Shown here piece by piece: positions 1 to 11,672 of a stretch of 64,000 nt of DNA. The DNA is from Isoetes taiwanensis (taxonomy: Eukaryota > Streptophyta > Lycopodiopsida > Isoetales > Isoetaceae): positions 7,642,425-7,706,424 of the forward strand of contig JAJEKV010000062.1 in the NCBI GenBank assembly GCA_021234155.1, in the 5' to 3' direction. Both the position numbers and the translations under genes were made by a program. Below the pieces are notes generated by a model. It was not told the origin of the DNA. It saw nothing but the letters and a program-made list of their open reading frames with translations, and ran no database searches. Numbering within the stretch: the stretch's first letter is position 1; every line of letters starts with the position of its first letter.

Positions 1-461
1 GCCGTATATATCGGGGGAAAAACTTTGGCTTGATGTGTGTTGCTTGGTTCTTTGCTTTGCCACATTCCTAGGGCATGTGATGTCCCCTATGAAGTCTAGT
101 CAAAGCATAGGTCAATTATTTGTTGAAGCCCCTAGACAAAGTTTTGTTCAAGTTTTGGCGAAGCATCTGTCAATTTCGTAGTTGAATGAACTCCAAGTCA
201 ACTTCCTAGTTAATCTATGGTCAAATTCGCAAGCGAGTTCTGATTAACTCTGTCAATTGCAATTTGGTCTGGGACAAAAGATGACCGTAGTGGACTTGGC
301 TTAACCCTTTGGCGATTGTTCTAGATATGAGATGATAATATAATATGTCTTGCCTAGAAATATAAAGAATAGGCTGGCAACAAAAAGTATGCAATCAAGC
401 TGTACGAGCTGGAGTTCCATATCCAAATATTCTGCACATATGCAGTTAGAAATAAACAGGA

Positions 462-728
462 AAAATGGTGATCATCTGATCAAGCTGGAGATTCCAAAGC
501 TTTGGGGAGACCAAGTCTGTATGAGCTCAAGTTCCATATTCTACATACATGAAGGTAAAAATAAAAACAGTATATGTTCAAGGAAAATGGTGATCATCTG
601 ATCAAGCTGGACACTCGTGGAATTAAAGGATGTCCCGTTATTCCAAGGGTTGTCCAATCTTGGCCATGACCAAGGGGTGTGCAACGTGGAACTAAAGGAT
701 GTCCCATTATTCCAAGGGTTGTCCAACG
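462..728. repeat. Two pairs of short direct repeats in a gene-free stretch
   Basis: A block beginning aaaatggtgatcatctgatc occurs at about 462 and again at about 585. A second block beginning ggaattaaaggatgtccc occurs at about 618 and again at about 690. I see no coding potential in 1-777 beyond short frames with no recognisable content. The repeats look like local duplications in decayed mobile sequence. Confidence 0.6.
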
Positions 729-777
729 TAAAGGATGGCTTTATGCCTAGAATAAAACCATGTTTGCATTAAATTAA

Positions 778-1093
778 CATTCTTTTAGATTATATTGAAT
801 TGCTCAATAGCCTTACATTCTCCTAAATTATATTTGCATTTGCTCCATATATATAAGCCACATGTTTACTACGCAATTAAAACAATTGAAACGAAAGAGC
901 TTTCAAGTTCAGAATTGGTTTCTCCAAATTTTGGCACATTCTTTTAGATTATATTGAATTGCTCAATAGCCTTACGTTCACTTAAATTATATTGCGTTTG
1001 CTGCATATATATAAGCCTCTTGTTTACTATGCAAATAAGACAATTGAAACGAAAAAGCTTTCAAGTTCAAAATTGGGTTCTCCAAATTTTTGC
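778..1093. repeat. Tandem duplication of a 158-bp unit containing a TATA-like box
   Basis: The segment 778-935 is repeated at 936-1093 with only scattered mismatches. Both copies start with acattcttttagatt and end with tctccaaatttt. Each copy contains catatatataagcc, which resembles a plant TATA box, about 60-70 bases before its end. This could be a duplicated promoter or part of an LTR, but no gene follows that I recognise. From 1100 to about 2300 I see nothing else I can support. Confidence 0.75.
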
Positions 1094-2319
1094 ATCACTA
1101 AAATTTGATGTTCAGTAAAGCACCTAGTTTTATGCTAAATCAAGCTCCCAAAGAAGAAAACGTGGATAGAGAAATACGTGGAGATTTGACACGTTTTTTT
1201 TGGATGCTCGACAGTCTAAACAAATCCAGATTATACTTTGGGATCAAAGAGGGACTCAATAAGTTTTATAGTTTTTGCTTTGGAATAGCAAGGATAAGAT
1301 ACGTCTTGGAAAAAGAATGTTAATGCAGTGCATTCATATAGAGTTTAAACAATACAAATAGGACTCACTCAATTATTATGCCTAGCAACTTCACCTTGAA
1401 TTGGGCACAATACATCAATAAATGCAAGCAAATACCATGACTATTTTTAGGCCTTGCTTCTGTAGCATTTGTGCATGAAAAACAATCATAAATATCCTAA
1501 GAATCTGTAGTATGCAGAGATACATAGTATGGCAGCAATTTGATGTGCGAAAATGATGGAGCAATAACAACCTTTGCATTGAGACGTAATATAAATAGAC
1601 ATCCTATGATAAAAAGGCTAGGTAAGCAACAAACTCTACGGAGGAAATAATTACGTGTAGCTCCTGCGCACCGACATCCTGTACTCATTCAATAATGGAT
1701 TGGTTGTGGGCTCAATGACTCTTGCCATAAAACAAAAGCTTTATACCTAGCGGACTCATGAGAGACCACTTCTAAAATATCTACGGACCTTCAAATGACA
1801 TCATATGCGCATCATTAATCAAAATCAATGGCTGTCACAAATCAATAGTTGCCGACCACAAAGGAAGCAAAAAGTTAAAAAGTTTACCTTGCTATGAAGA
1901 CTCTCACGCAACAATATTGACATCCGGACACGAAGAAGAATATATCCGAATAATGAGATGCACATTCGTCCCACGAATGCCATTCACAAAAGACTTAGTC
2001 CAAAGTTCTAAAACACACCGCAAACCAAGAAATCAGTTCAACATAATTTAAAGCATAAAAAACACAGAAAAAAACAAAGCTCACATTGCTTGCAATTTTA
2101 GGCGCTTAGTGGATGCCAATGTATGAATATGAAATGTGATGAAACTCTGATGAAGATGCAGGAGTACTACTTGGTAAAAGTGCAAACATAGGTAAGCTCT
2201 GTTTTGGATGGCTTGATCTTGAGATTGCTACAACTAATGATGCTTCCCAAATGCTACATACAATACAGATGAGCCAAAACATTGAGACCCATTTAAACAA
2301 ATCCAAACACATGTCACCA

Positions 2320-2560
2320 CTTGACTAACATCTCTATCCATCTGTTTTGCCATGACAAAATCCACCACTTTGGTACCATTTTTTCATGCAACAGTATGTT
2401 CTGAGGCTTCACATCTAGATGAATAATGGGCTGTCTGCAATCTTCATGCAAATAATGGGCTCTCAACATATACTAGTGATCCAGTGAGCCATTAGTTTCT
2501 CTACATTGTCCATTAGTTTGACAGATTCCAAATGGATCACATGTTAAGGGAAGTTGGCAT
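2320..2560 (-). pseudogene. S-domain (G-type lectin) receptor-like kinase remnant
   Basis: Two pieces of one receptor-kinase family lie in order on the minus strand. The first, 2560-2473, encodes PCQLPLTCDPFGICQTNGQC, which is the cysteine-rich EGF-like stretch between the S-locus and PAN domains. The second, about 2456-2330, encodes the kinase catalytic loop with YLHEDC, then IIHLDVKPQNILL, then a frameshifted continuation in which K-VVDF and QMDRDVSQVVT can be read. The transmembrane segment and the first half of the kinase that should separate them are missing, and the DFG and activation segment are out of frame. Such receptors normally sit in the plasma membrane and signal in defence or development. 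This copy cannot encode one. Confidence 0.82.
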
Positions 2561-4060
2561 GGGCCATGAAACATTTTGGGCGTGTTCCACATCATGGTGT
2601 GCATGTTTAGCCTGTGAAGAGCCTGTGACAGCATTTGAAGTAATAGGGCTAAGGAACTGCCATAACATTCCTGGTTTGCAAGTTGAAAAAATATTAGAAT
2701 CTGCAAAATCAAGATTATTGGGTTTGTAGATGAGCGAAGCTTGCTTGCAAAGATCAAAACTGGAGGTTTTAACAAAATAAGGCTATACTTTGGCTGTTAT
2801 GTTGAAATAGAAAACCAACCTGCTATGTTCAATAGTTGCAGTATTGCATACAAATGCCCGCATTGCCCACTTGAACGCTGGAGAAGGCATAGAAAAATTT
2901 ATTCTTGAGCAAAAGCCCTTCGACCTCTTCATCAAAAGCTTCCTTCTCCTTTCCTCGCTTCATCGACCTAAAAAACCGGCATTTTATATGGCAAATGGGC
3001 TTGAGCCTCAAAGCAAGAACTTCGACATTGCTCTTTGCCGATTTTCCAAATGCTTTATCACCCGTATAGGCATCCTCAATCTCGGCTTGCTCTTATCTCT
3101 GAGGGTTGCAAGCGTGATTCTATGTTCACAAATTGGAACAGAGCTCTATCCGGTTCCATGGATTGAACTTAGTTAGCCAAGATTTGGGTATATGCCGCAT
3201 CGCGGATCAAACCGAACTGATACGGCCTTGAATCCGGAGACCATACTCAAGTTTTAGAATCCCAAGCATGTGGGCAAAATCCGAATCACGTAACATCCGA
3301 TTCAATTGAAGGAGGAACATTTTGAAAAACTGCCGCAATTAGCCCACTTTCCCCGGTCTATTTTACATGCAACATACCTAACACCGCGGGTAATCCCGAA
3401 AGCCAAATTGCAAGCTGAAATTGCTTAAAGGGTTAGCAAGCCTTATTAATACTATCGGTATAAGCGGTACATGCCCCCAGTTAGCATTTATCCTCGCCCC
3501 TAAAACCTCTGCAGGCTAAGAATGGATGTAAACGAATTGGCAACGAAGCCTGCCTACTCGGATCTTTGCAAACTTCGAAATTGTTTGGGTGCACAAAGCT
3601 TCGAACCCTGGTTTTATTTGATGGGTCTCAAATTCGACCTCCGAACCATGCTCGCATTGCATGGGTCTTCAAATTTGACTCGCAATCTTCAAATCCGACC
3701 CAATACGCCATGGGAAATCCAACTCTTTGATTTTTTGCTCGAAATCTACTTACGTAGAGCTACAGCTACAAATATCCGCCCACGTAATCAAAAAACTTCA
3801 AATCACACTCAGAAAACATGTTACCTTGTTTACACAACAATAGAGACTCTACGGGTATATGGAGCAAGGAGCTCGTTGCCGGAAACAATGGCCATGGCTT
3901 CAAACCTGCGCCCTGCGCCCATGTCTGCCGGAAAAGAACCGTACAAAAACGTAGATAATTCCAAAAATCAATTTTACTCTGCATTTTTGACCTGCAAATA
4001 GATATACATAATTCGAAATCGCCATTTTTGGAGCCGTTTTTTTTTTTTTTATATATAGGA
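2561..4060. other. Gene-free stretch
   Basis: Frames of 110 and 159 codons exist here on the plus strand, but neither shows a recognisable domain, a convincing start context or splice structure. I see no RNA gene. The segment is probably decayed mobile or intergenic DNA, like its surroundings. Confidence 0.5.
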
Positions 4061-4061
4061 A

Positions 4062-4180
<119 letters not shown>

Positions 4181-4184
4181 AGTC

Positions 4185-6475
4185 TTTGTACTATGAGCGG
4201 TTGCACTATGAGAGACTGTACAAATCCAACTAGAAGCCAAAATGCAGAGCTATCCAATGAAGATTCTACTAGATTCACCAAGGCTCTGGAAATATTCCCC
4301 TAGGCTATATGAGATGCCATTAATGTTCCCCTGTATTCCTTAAGATCCCATTATGATTCCTCGAGATCCTTTACAATTCGATAAACATTCCGTTAAATTG
4401 CCCAATATTTTATGAAGGTTCCATTTTGTATTACGGTGATTGTACAAATTAACTAGAACTCAATTCAAAATCATAATGATGAAGGTTCCATAGAGATTCT
4501 CTAGATTCTCCAACATTCTATCAAGGTTTCTTTAGACAGAATTCCCTTAGATTCTTAAAGATTCTCTTGAGATTTCTTTAGATTTCCAAAAATTATCTCA
4601 AGATTCCTCTAGATTGCCCAAGATGCCAGCTAGATTCTCCTACATTCTGTTAGATTCTATGAAGATTTCTCTGCAAGCACACCTAATATCAAAGATTCTC
4701 CTAGATCCTCTGGGATTTTCTCCTAGATTTCCTAAGATTGCACAAAGATTTCCCTAGATTCTTAAGATTCTATAAAGATTCTCCTAAATTTTTGGGAATT
4801 ATTCCAAGATGCCTCTAGATTCACCAAGATTCTATGTAAATTCATTCAAAATTTCAAGGATTCATTCAAATTTTGTAAAGATTCCCCTATATTCTCAAAG
4901 ACTTTATGAAGATTCCTTTGGATTCGCCGAAATTCTCAAAGAGTTTAATGAGATTCCCATAGATTCCCCTAAAAGATTGTTTCAAGATTCACCTAGATTT
5001 CGCATGATTCTATGTAGATACTCTTTGATTTCCTTAGATTCTATGAAGATTCCTTTAGGTTCTCCAAAATTTCATCAAGATCCCCCTCGATTATTAAAGA
5101 TTTTATGAAGATTCCTTTAGATCCTATGAAGTTCCTAGACTTCATCAAGATTCTCCTAGATTCCCAAAGATTCTCTAAAGATTCACATAAATTCCCCAAG
5201 ATTCTATGTAGATTCTTATAGACTCTCTAAGATCCTAAGAAGATTTCCATAGTGCTCAAATATTCTATGAAGATTTCCTTCGATTCCCTTAGATCCTCTC
5301 GAGATTCCCCTAGATTTCTAAAGATTGCCCCAAGATTCACCTAGATTCTCCACGATTCTATGTAGATTCTCTTGGACACCCCTAGATTCTATGAAGATTC
5401 CTCTAGATTCTCAAAGATTTCATTAAGATCTCCTTAGATTTTTAAGGATTTTATGAAGATTCCTGCAGATACCCTTAGATCCTATTAAGATTCCCTTGAT
5501 TTCTTCAAGATTCCTCAAGATTATATGTAAATTCATTAAAATTTTCAAGCATTCATTCAAATTTTGTAAAGATTCCCCTAAGATTCTCAAAGATTTTCAT
5601 GAGATTCCCATAGATTCCCCTATATTTCAAAAAAAGTTTGTTTCAAGATCCTTTAGATTTCCCACGATTCAATGTAGATACTTTTCGATTCCCTTAAATT
5701 CTATAAAGATTCCTTTAGGTTCTCCAAAATTTCATCAAGATTCCCTCGATTATTAAGATTTTATGAAGATTCCTTTAGATCTTATGAAGTTCCTTTAGGT
5801 TCTCCAAGATTCCATCAAGATTCTTTTAGATTCCCAAAGATTCTCTAAAGATTCATATGAACTCCCCAAGATTCTATGTAGATTTTCATAGACTCTCTAA
5901 GAATACGATCAAGTTAGCTCCAACTGCGACGGAACGATGCCAAAGCACCACTCTTTGGAAAGTTCTCGAGGAGAGGAATCCAATGGTGTGGGTCCCACCT
6001 TCATCCGACCCCTCTACTGCAAGTTTTCGGCCCTTGAAGCTGATTATAAAAAAGAAGCTTCCTAGAAAGTCTATTCATTAATGATAGTGTCACCTCATTA
6101 ACTTTGAAATTAAATAAGGATGCCACCTCACCTCTTTTAATAAAGAAATTGTAATTTAATAAAAAATTTAATGGTTAAGATTTCTCCTCCCCCTTTTGAT
6201 CCCACGGTTAAGATTGACTGCACCAAAAAACACATTTTAAGGGACCTTCCTTGCACCTTCCCTTAAAAAAAATCAAAGGCCAAGATTTCTCGCGTGCCCG
6301 ATCCACGGTCCAGGGATGGGGTGCATGCCCCATGCATGCCCCATGCATGCCCCCCATCAAATCCAAAGGCCGTTGTCGCGCCACCTCAAAAAATGGACGG
6401 CCGAGATGAATCTCTACATAACTTTAACCCCCCATAGGACCCATAAAGTAATTGTATATATATAGTAGATATATA
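4185..6475 (-). mobile_element. Minisatellite-bearing non-autonomous repeat element, copy 1
   Basis: Read on the minus strand the element starts near TATATATACAATTAC, followed by a CTCGGCCGTCCAT block at about 6400. A region rich in GCATGCATGGGG motifs and a unique segment (about 5905-6350) follow. The rest is about 1.6 kb of degenerate short-period repeats built on AGATTCCCCTAGATTCTATG when read on the plus strand. The element ends at CATAGTACAAAGACTTGTATATA next to the TA tract. The same modules in the same order occur in the opposite orientation at 57680-59625. No transposase is present, so it must be moved by proteins encoded elsewhere. The longer open frames here are products of the repeat and not genes. 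Confidence 0.75.
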
Positions 6476-7879
6476 TCAAAAGAAGCTACTATATGCAGAT
6501 GACGACATTCTCTTATAGATGACATCATTCATTTGAGCGGCACTACTAACACACAATAGCTTGACACCGAACTGATGATATGTAGATCAATTTCTCTAAG
6601 ATGAAAACTCGTCATCAAAAGAGCTAAAAGTGAATTGAAGTTCTAAGTTTTGTCATCAGATGAAGTTAATGTTTTGAGTTGTCGAATACTATGAATTTGG
6701 ATTTGGCAACTAATATGCTTTTGGATCTAGCACCTCGAATAAACTTTGTGGTTGGTGTCATGTCTTCTGATATCAAGCGATTCCAGCTACATGGCATACC
6801 TTTGGAGCCTTGTTATTTTAATCAAAAACGGCAATAGCTTGGAGAGTCCATACCATATTTTGGGAGTTAAAACTACATTACTATCAATAATTTTTACAGG
6901 AAACATGATTGCTAAAGCGATCGAACAGATTAAAATAGATATTTATTTAAAGTGAAACATGAGTATCTTTGCCTTATTTAAAACTTCAGTATTTTCATTG
7001 AGTCTCTGTTCATTACTTTTATAGTAGTGTTGTTTAGGTCGGGGGTATTAGAGACAAGAAATGAGGTTTAAGGGAAATGGTTATCATTTTTTGCATGACT
7101 TTGAAATTTGTCTGAATCGTGTCAAAAGCCTTTTGTTCTAAGATAATACATGGATGTATGCGTCTTAGACAAGCTTTATGCTAGTAATTTGGAAGGGTTA
7201 AAATAACTAATCATACTTACATCAGTAGACACATATGTCTATAAAGAGGTGTCGAGGCCATGACTCAAAATTGATACAATAGGATTTAATGTGGAATTCC
7301 CTACTTAAGATACGACACTAACTAGTTAAGATACGTTCACTTGTCATGCACCGTTCAAAAGCCTATGCTGTCTCACTTAGATGGGCTATCCAAGACTAGA
7401 TGTCATCTCATTTCATCAGGACTATGACATTTAATGATCTTGTTAGATGCAAGCAGAGGGGTATCCCCCTTGCTCCCCGGCTGGAAGGAGTAACTACGGG
7501 TCGAACTCGTTCTTCCTCTGGGTTCTATCGTGTTGTTATCCACCTTGATTGGGTTCCAGAGCGTCGCGTCTATGAGCTTAATAGCATCACTCAACCACCT
7601 GCTCATGATGAGCCCGAGTGCGAATGAACTGCTGCATTCATGTATGCTATGCCTCTTATATGAGTTCTAAATTTTGTTACTACAATATTTCAAACATTCG
7701 CTAGTTATAAGTATGTAACCATAAGTGATACGTGTGATCCATCTACTTACCGCACATTTTCAATTTGGAACGCTCTTGGCCATCTTCCTTACATGTAGAT
7801 TCTAAATTCAGATAAGCATTCTCTCCTGCATGTGCAAAATAAGCACCCCGCCACGTTGTTTGAGTAAAATGACTGAACG
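6476..7879. other. Intergenic stretch, no supported gene
   Basis: One plus-strand frame of 75 codons at 7400-7627 has unusually balanced composition, but no domain I recognise. It could be an isolated exon. The rest is AT-rich with no recognisable gene. The left end of the palindrome-rich cluster that follows was not located within this stretch. Confidence 0.4.
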
Positions 7880-8009
7880 TATCAACGGTGCAAAAGTGGT
7901 CCCCACACAGCGTGTGGAACAGTCTATTTCGCACCGTAGTCACGGTGCGAAATTGCGCCCTCCAAAAATTTTGGAACTACTACTTTCGCACCATGGCGAC
8001 GGTGCGAAA
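7880..8009. repeat. Palindrome cluster 1 of the histone-H3-encoding cluster
   Basis: Two full palindromes lie at 7927-7952 and 7984-8009 and one half-site at about 7880-7896. Each full site is TTTCGCACCGT, four to six central bases, then the inverted copy ending GGTGCGAAA. The same 26-bp palindrome recurs in the two other intergenic gaps of this cluster and nowhere else that I noticed in the window. The array lies just downstream of the 3' end of the minus-strand histone-like gene. Confidence 0.9.
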
Positions 8010-8187
8010 TAGACCCTCTCACAGAATGTGGAATAACTAGTAAATGAATACACAGCCTCAATAAATAGAATAGCAAATAATTATAGAACCTCAACATTTA
8101 TTAGAAGGAGAACTAAAATGTAACCATAACGAGAAAAATATTAAAACACTCATATATTAACAACCAAAAAAGGGTTACAAAAGGCTC

Positions 8188-8838
8188 CTAAGGGAGGCAG
8201 CCATGGAAGTATCTAGCTAAGGCATAGTCCCTGTCCTGCACAGTAACACATCCTCTGTGCACACAACAGCGGACACTGTCCTCAAAAAGGCTAATTCGAT
8301 GAGCCTCTGCTGCCTCTTGCAGTATATCCAAGGCCTCTGTTTGGATTCTATTCATCTCCTCCTCCACCATCGGGACATAGTCTGGTGCTCTCTCCCTCCT
8401 CTTCTTCCTTGATTCCTTCCTCCTCTCAATGATGGCCTGCATCTCGTACCTGACCATTCTAGCGAAGGCAAGCTTGGGAATCAGAGGCTGGGTGCATGGA
8501 GCACCCTTTATCTTCTCAGGGCCACCATATCTAATACTAGGATCGCCTTCCTTTGGCTTCCGCTTATTCCCATGCTTATCTGTCTCATTGGCTGCATCTC
8601 TCTCAGCTTGTCTCCAACTAGGAACAAGCTTAGGAGGCTTTGCCGGGCCGGATCTCTTGGGCGTGGATTTCTGCTTACGCCGGGGAATGGGCTTCCTAGT
8701 ACCTGTTCCACTAGAACTGGGCTTCCCATGATCAACCTGATCCTGCTGATCATGCTGGTCCTGCTGATGCTGATCATGCTGGTTCTGCTGATCTTGCTGG
8801 TCCTGCTGATCCTGCTGATCATGCTGGTCCTGCTGATC
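8188..8838 (-). CDS. Histone H3-fold protein (3' exon of an element gene)
   Basis: The open frame gives 216 residues and ends with a stop at 8190-8188. Residues 1-40 are Asp/Gln-rich (a GATCAGCAG-type repeat). Residues 40-110 are very basic, resembling a histone tail but without the canonical H3 ARTKQ or ARKS motifs. Residues about 117-212 match the histone H3 fold: PLIPKLAFARMV aligns with the H3 LIRKLPFQRLV helix, then LQEAAEA (173-179), LFED (184-187), C and H at the expected spacing, VT (198-199), D (204) and LAR (207-209). About 25 extra residues lie between the first helix and LQEA. No ATG precedes the fold, so an upstream exon is needed. The in-frame TAA at 8839-8841 lies inside a good donor (GTAAGA, first base 8842), suggesting the frame is joined to the ORF at 9000-9587. 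The fold is certain; its role in nucleosomes is inference. Confidence 0.85.
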   Translation of the reverse strand, partial: DQQDQHDQQDQQDQQDQQNQHDQHQQDQHDQQDQVDHGKPSSSGTGTRKPIPRRKQKSTPKRSGPAKPPKLVPSWRQAERDAANETDKHGNKRKPKEGDPSIRYGGPEKIKGAPCTQPLIPKLAFARMVRYEMQAIIERRKESRKKRRERAPDYVPMVEEEMNRIQTEALDILQEAAEAHRISLFEDSVRCCVHRGCVTVQDRDYALARYFHGCLP

Positions 8839-8999
8839 TTACTGCACTTCCAGAATCTGCTGCAAAATAGGCACTAGCAGAGTCTGCTCGTGCTCTTGTT
8901 CCTCCCCCACCACTGCCAAACATTTGGGAATGCAGTCGTGGCCCCAACGTCTTAGACGGGGTAACCTGATTCAGCAGCCACTGGGCACCATGGCCCTGG

Positions 9000-9587
9000 T
9001 CAACCTGCCACAGCATCTGGATGTGTGTAGACGCCCCCCCGTGGTCCCAGCATGTAATCCAGCTCATTACACAGGAACTGGAATGGCCGTTTCTCCACGC
9101 TGGACATGGATGTCATCATCCTCGGCCACATGATATATGACCCGACGGCTTCCTCTACTGTCTCCGCTCCAGGGGTGGTGAAGGGCAGACTGGCCGTTGG
9201 ATCCAGAGCTGTGTCCACTGATACCACAATACAGTCGTCTGGAACTGGAATATTGTGGCAGACAGAGGCCTCGCGGAAAGCTCCTTCCCCAACAACCTTA
9301 CTGGAGCTCAGCAAGGAGACCCGAGTAGGAAACACGTTCGGGTTTTGGAAATATTCGTCCACACTATTATTAATGTCCTGGATGACATTTCCAAGCCTTT
9401 GCCCGAACCCTTCTGGCAGGACAGTCTCATCTACGTCCATCTGTTGGCTTGTGATTGGAATAGCTGTCTCGACGTCTGTGATGGGAATAGCTGTCTCGGC
9501 GCCGCTAGTAATGACCTCGTCAAGATTCTGGCGCTTGTCAAGCACCTCATTTTGTGGGTTTTCAGAGCTAGCGCCTTCCATGGACAT
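9000..9587 (-). CDS. Element protein with a DUF8039-like domain, probably the 5' part of the H3-fold gene
   Basis: ATG at 9587 opens 195 codons. Residues 1-60 are acidic with an internal duplication (AIPIT twice). Residues about 105-155 (PVPDDCIVVSVDTALDP... then VGSYIMWPR) resemble the domain I know as DUF8039, found in proteins of plant En/Spm (CACTA) elements. That match is from memory and is moderate. The frame closes just after a run of seven C at 9034-9040. Shifting frame there opens about 80 more codons (IQMLWQVDQGHGAQWLLNQV and onward) that look more protein-like and lead to the GTAAGA donor at 8842. The likely intact product is therefore one protein with an acidic N-terminus, the DUF8039-like domain and a C-terminal histone H3 fold. 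The homopolymer shift may be real decay or a sequencing error. Confidence 0.6.
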   Translation of the reverse strand: MSMEGASSENPQNEVLDKRQNLDEVITSGAETAIPITDVETAIPITSQQMDVDETVLPEGFGQRLGNVIQDINNSVDEYFQNPNVFPTRVSLLSSSKVVGEGAFREASVCHNIPVPDDCIVVSVDTALDPTASLPFTTPGAETVEEAVGSYIMWPRMMTSMSSVEKRPFQFLCNELDYMLGPRGGVYTHPDAVAG

Positions 9588-9672
9588 GAGCGGATTTTAG
9601 CAAGGAGAAGAAATTCAAATAAGCAATATTGTCTCTCCCGATCCCATAAACCCCTAGACTAAAAAATGTTCA

Positions 9673-9856
9673 TAGTAGCCACGGTGTGAAATGGTGTCAT
9701 GCGCATGCCGTGGAATAGCTGTTTTCGCACCGTAGCCACGGTGCGAAATAGGGCAGTCCAAAAACTGCCGACGTCGTGTTCTCGCACCGTAGCCACGGTG
9801 CGAAATCGGGCAGTCCAAAAACTGCCGACATCCTGTTCTCGCACCGTGGCTACGCT
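9673..9856. repeat. Palindrome cluster 2 of the histone-H3-encoding cluster
   Basis: Full copies of the TTTCGCACCGT palindrome lie at 9723-9748 and 9781-9805, with half-sites at about 9673-9691 and 9838-9856. The flank gggcagtccaaaaactgccgac is also duplicated, so part of the array is a tandem repeat of about 58 bases. It fills the gap between the 5' end of the gene at 8188-9587 and the 3' end of the gene at 10056-11541, the expected position for a promoter or boundary element. Confidence 0.9.
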
Positions 9857-10055
9857 CCTTATGTACATACATGGAAATGACTAAATTCACCATTAAAGAA
9901 GACCTAACATATACATCTAACAAGGATTTATTGCGGACATTAAATTCTAACAATTAATAAATTTCATAGATGAACAATCATACAAAAGCAATTTTGTCAT
10001 ATGAAAACAATTCATGAATTTTATAGAAAAGATATTATATTAATACAAAAGCTTT

Positions 10056-11541
10056 TCAAGTACATTTCCTTTTCTTGGCATCAGGGCCTGGAGTACCCGA
10101 ATCAAATTCTTCTAAGTCCTCTTCTTTTACTCCAGCCCCAATTGCATCTAACAGACACAAGACGCAGTGCTTCCTTGTCCGCTCCACTCAAGCCTAGAGC
10201 TGCTTTATTTGCAAGGACAGAGTACATTTTGAAGCCCCCGAAGACATACATGGCGATAGCCCTATCTACTGCTATAATTCGATCATAGTTTGCGGCTAGG
10301 GGCACGTGGTTGCCAGCTAAGGACAGAGCTTTAAGCTTGAAGACCTCCTCTACTCCAGATGGACTATATTTATTGTGAAACACAATAATTTCCCCCTTGT
10401 GAAGGTAGCCCATATAATGTGCAATACTGGCGTCCCGACCTAGGGTGACTCTCTCATGCCTTGCACAGAAATCATCAATAAATAACTCCTGCATAAAAGA
10501 TACATCAGATTCAAGAAGAAATAAAAAATGAAACCAGATAAATACCTCTCTCTTGTCCCGTTCGACAACAGCTGGGTTTGTTATTTTGAAAGAGGACTTC
10601 GACAGCTCATGTTCTATGAACACAGAAGCAGTGTTTGAAGAGCTAGCAGCTTCAAATTTGACATCTTTCACTGCTTCATACCCTGCTTCAGCTTGCTGCA
10701 TGACAATTTCAAATGCATCCTCTGGAGGTATTGAGGATCCATCATAAGTCACAGCCTCCATCATTTGTCTTGGGACATCAGTCTCAAAGTCTATAAGTCC
10801 TCCCAGACCTACAACATGCACATATATCTGGCCCAATATCTCGTCTTCTCTCAACCCTGTCACTTCAGATATGTCGGGCAGCAACAAGTATGGTTTCCCA
10901 CCTACATGGATGGGATATGCTTCTGATAACCCCCAAGTAGACAATTGTTTCTCGGAGACATCCTCTTCCAGAACCTCGTTCTCCTCATTTTCCAGTATGA
11001 GCTTCTCTTCCTCAAGATCTATCGGCTGCTCTACTGGTGAGGCGGGGCGTTCTATTTGAGCGACCTGTGCACTTGAAGAAGAACCGGCATCTTTGCTTGG
11101 CTTAGTGTAAATCATGTATGTGCTGAACATGATATCTAGGCTGAAAAAACTTTCTTTGCCCTCTTGCCTGCACAGTTCTACAGGTAGTCTCTTCAAGAAC
11201 CTTCTAATTCGGTCTTGATCAGGTTTCGGAAACATCTTAATTAAAGCTTGCATGCTTAGTGAAGGCAAACCAGTCACAGGACTTGGTTTCACGTCAGGAC
11301 CAGCTCTAGCCATGAAGCTATGAAGGATGCCGCCATATGCATCAGTAAACCTGTTACACTCTGCCATAATGTCTACTGTCAGGCAAAAATTATTATATAC
11401 AGTGGTTGCATCCACTGGTTCCTCTAGCTCCTCCTCGAACTCTTCTGGATGCTTCTGACGAAAATCCCGTTTTTTCTCCACTATTTTTTCATACCATGCG
11501 CTAAACAACTCCCATGCCTTATCTGACCTGCTATTTGTCAT
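10056..11541 (-). CDS. Uncharacterised element protein, about 480 residues
   Basis: The first ATG of the open frame is at 11541 (MTNSRSDKAWELFSAWYEKI). The N-terminal third is charged and helical in composition, a Ser/Glu-rich linker follows, and the C-terminal half (YMGYLHKGEIIVFHNKYSP and onward) looks globular. I recognise no family. A 57-base segment at 10489-10545 has GT and AG ends and hydrophobic codons unlike its surroundings. It keeps the frame and is probably a small intron. Near 10145 the frame leaves what looks like the real tail: a one-base shift gives an acidic C-terminus ending in PDAKKRKCT with a stop at 10056-10058, and KKRK resembles a nuclear signal. The gene lies between two palindrome arrays and is co-oriented with its neighbours, so it belongs to the same element. 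Confidence 0.6.
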
Positions 11542-11672
11542 TCTCGTGGAGCAGCGCCTCGATTTATGACAGTTTGAATGTGAGCGCCTTTGTAGCGGCT
11601 TGATTTGCAAGAGAGACTAACAACGTGACAACAATGCGAAAATAACACTTCCTTAATTTATGCTATACACAA

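Noticed and set aside
4809-6081. Open frames of 75-99 codons rich in DSPRF-like words
   Set aside because: They arise from the GATTC minisatellite, whose period leaves stops out by chance.
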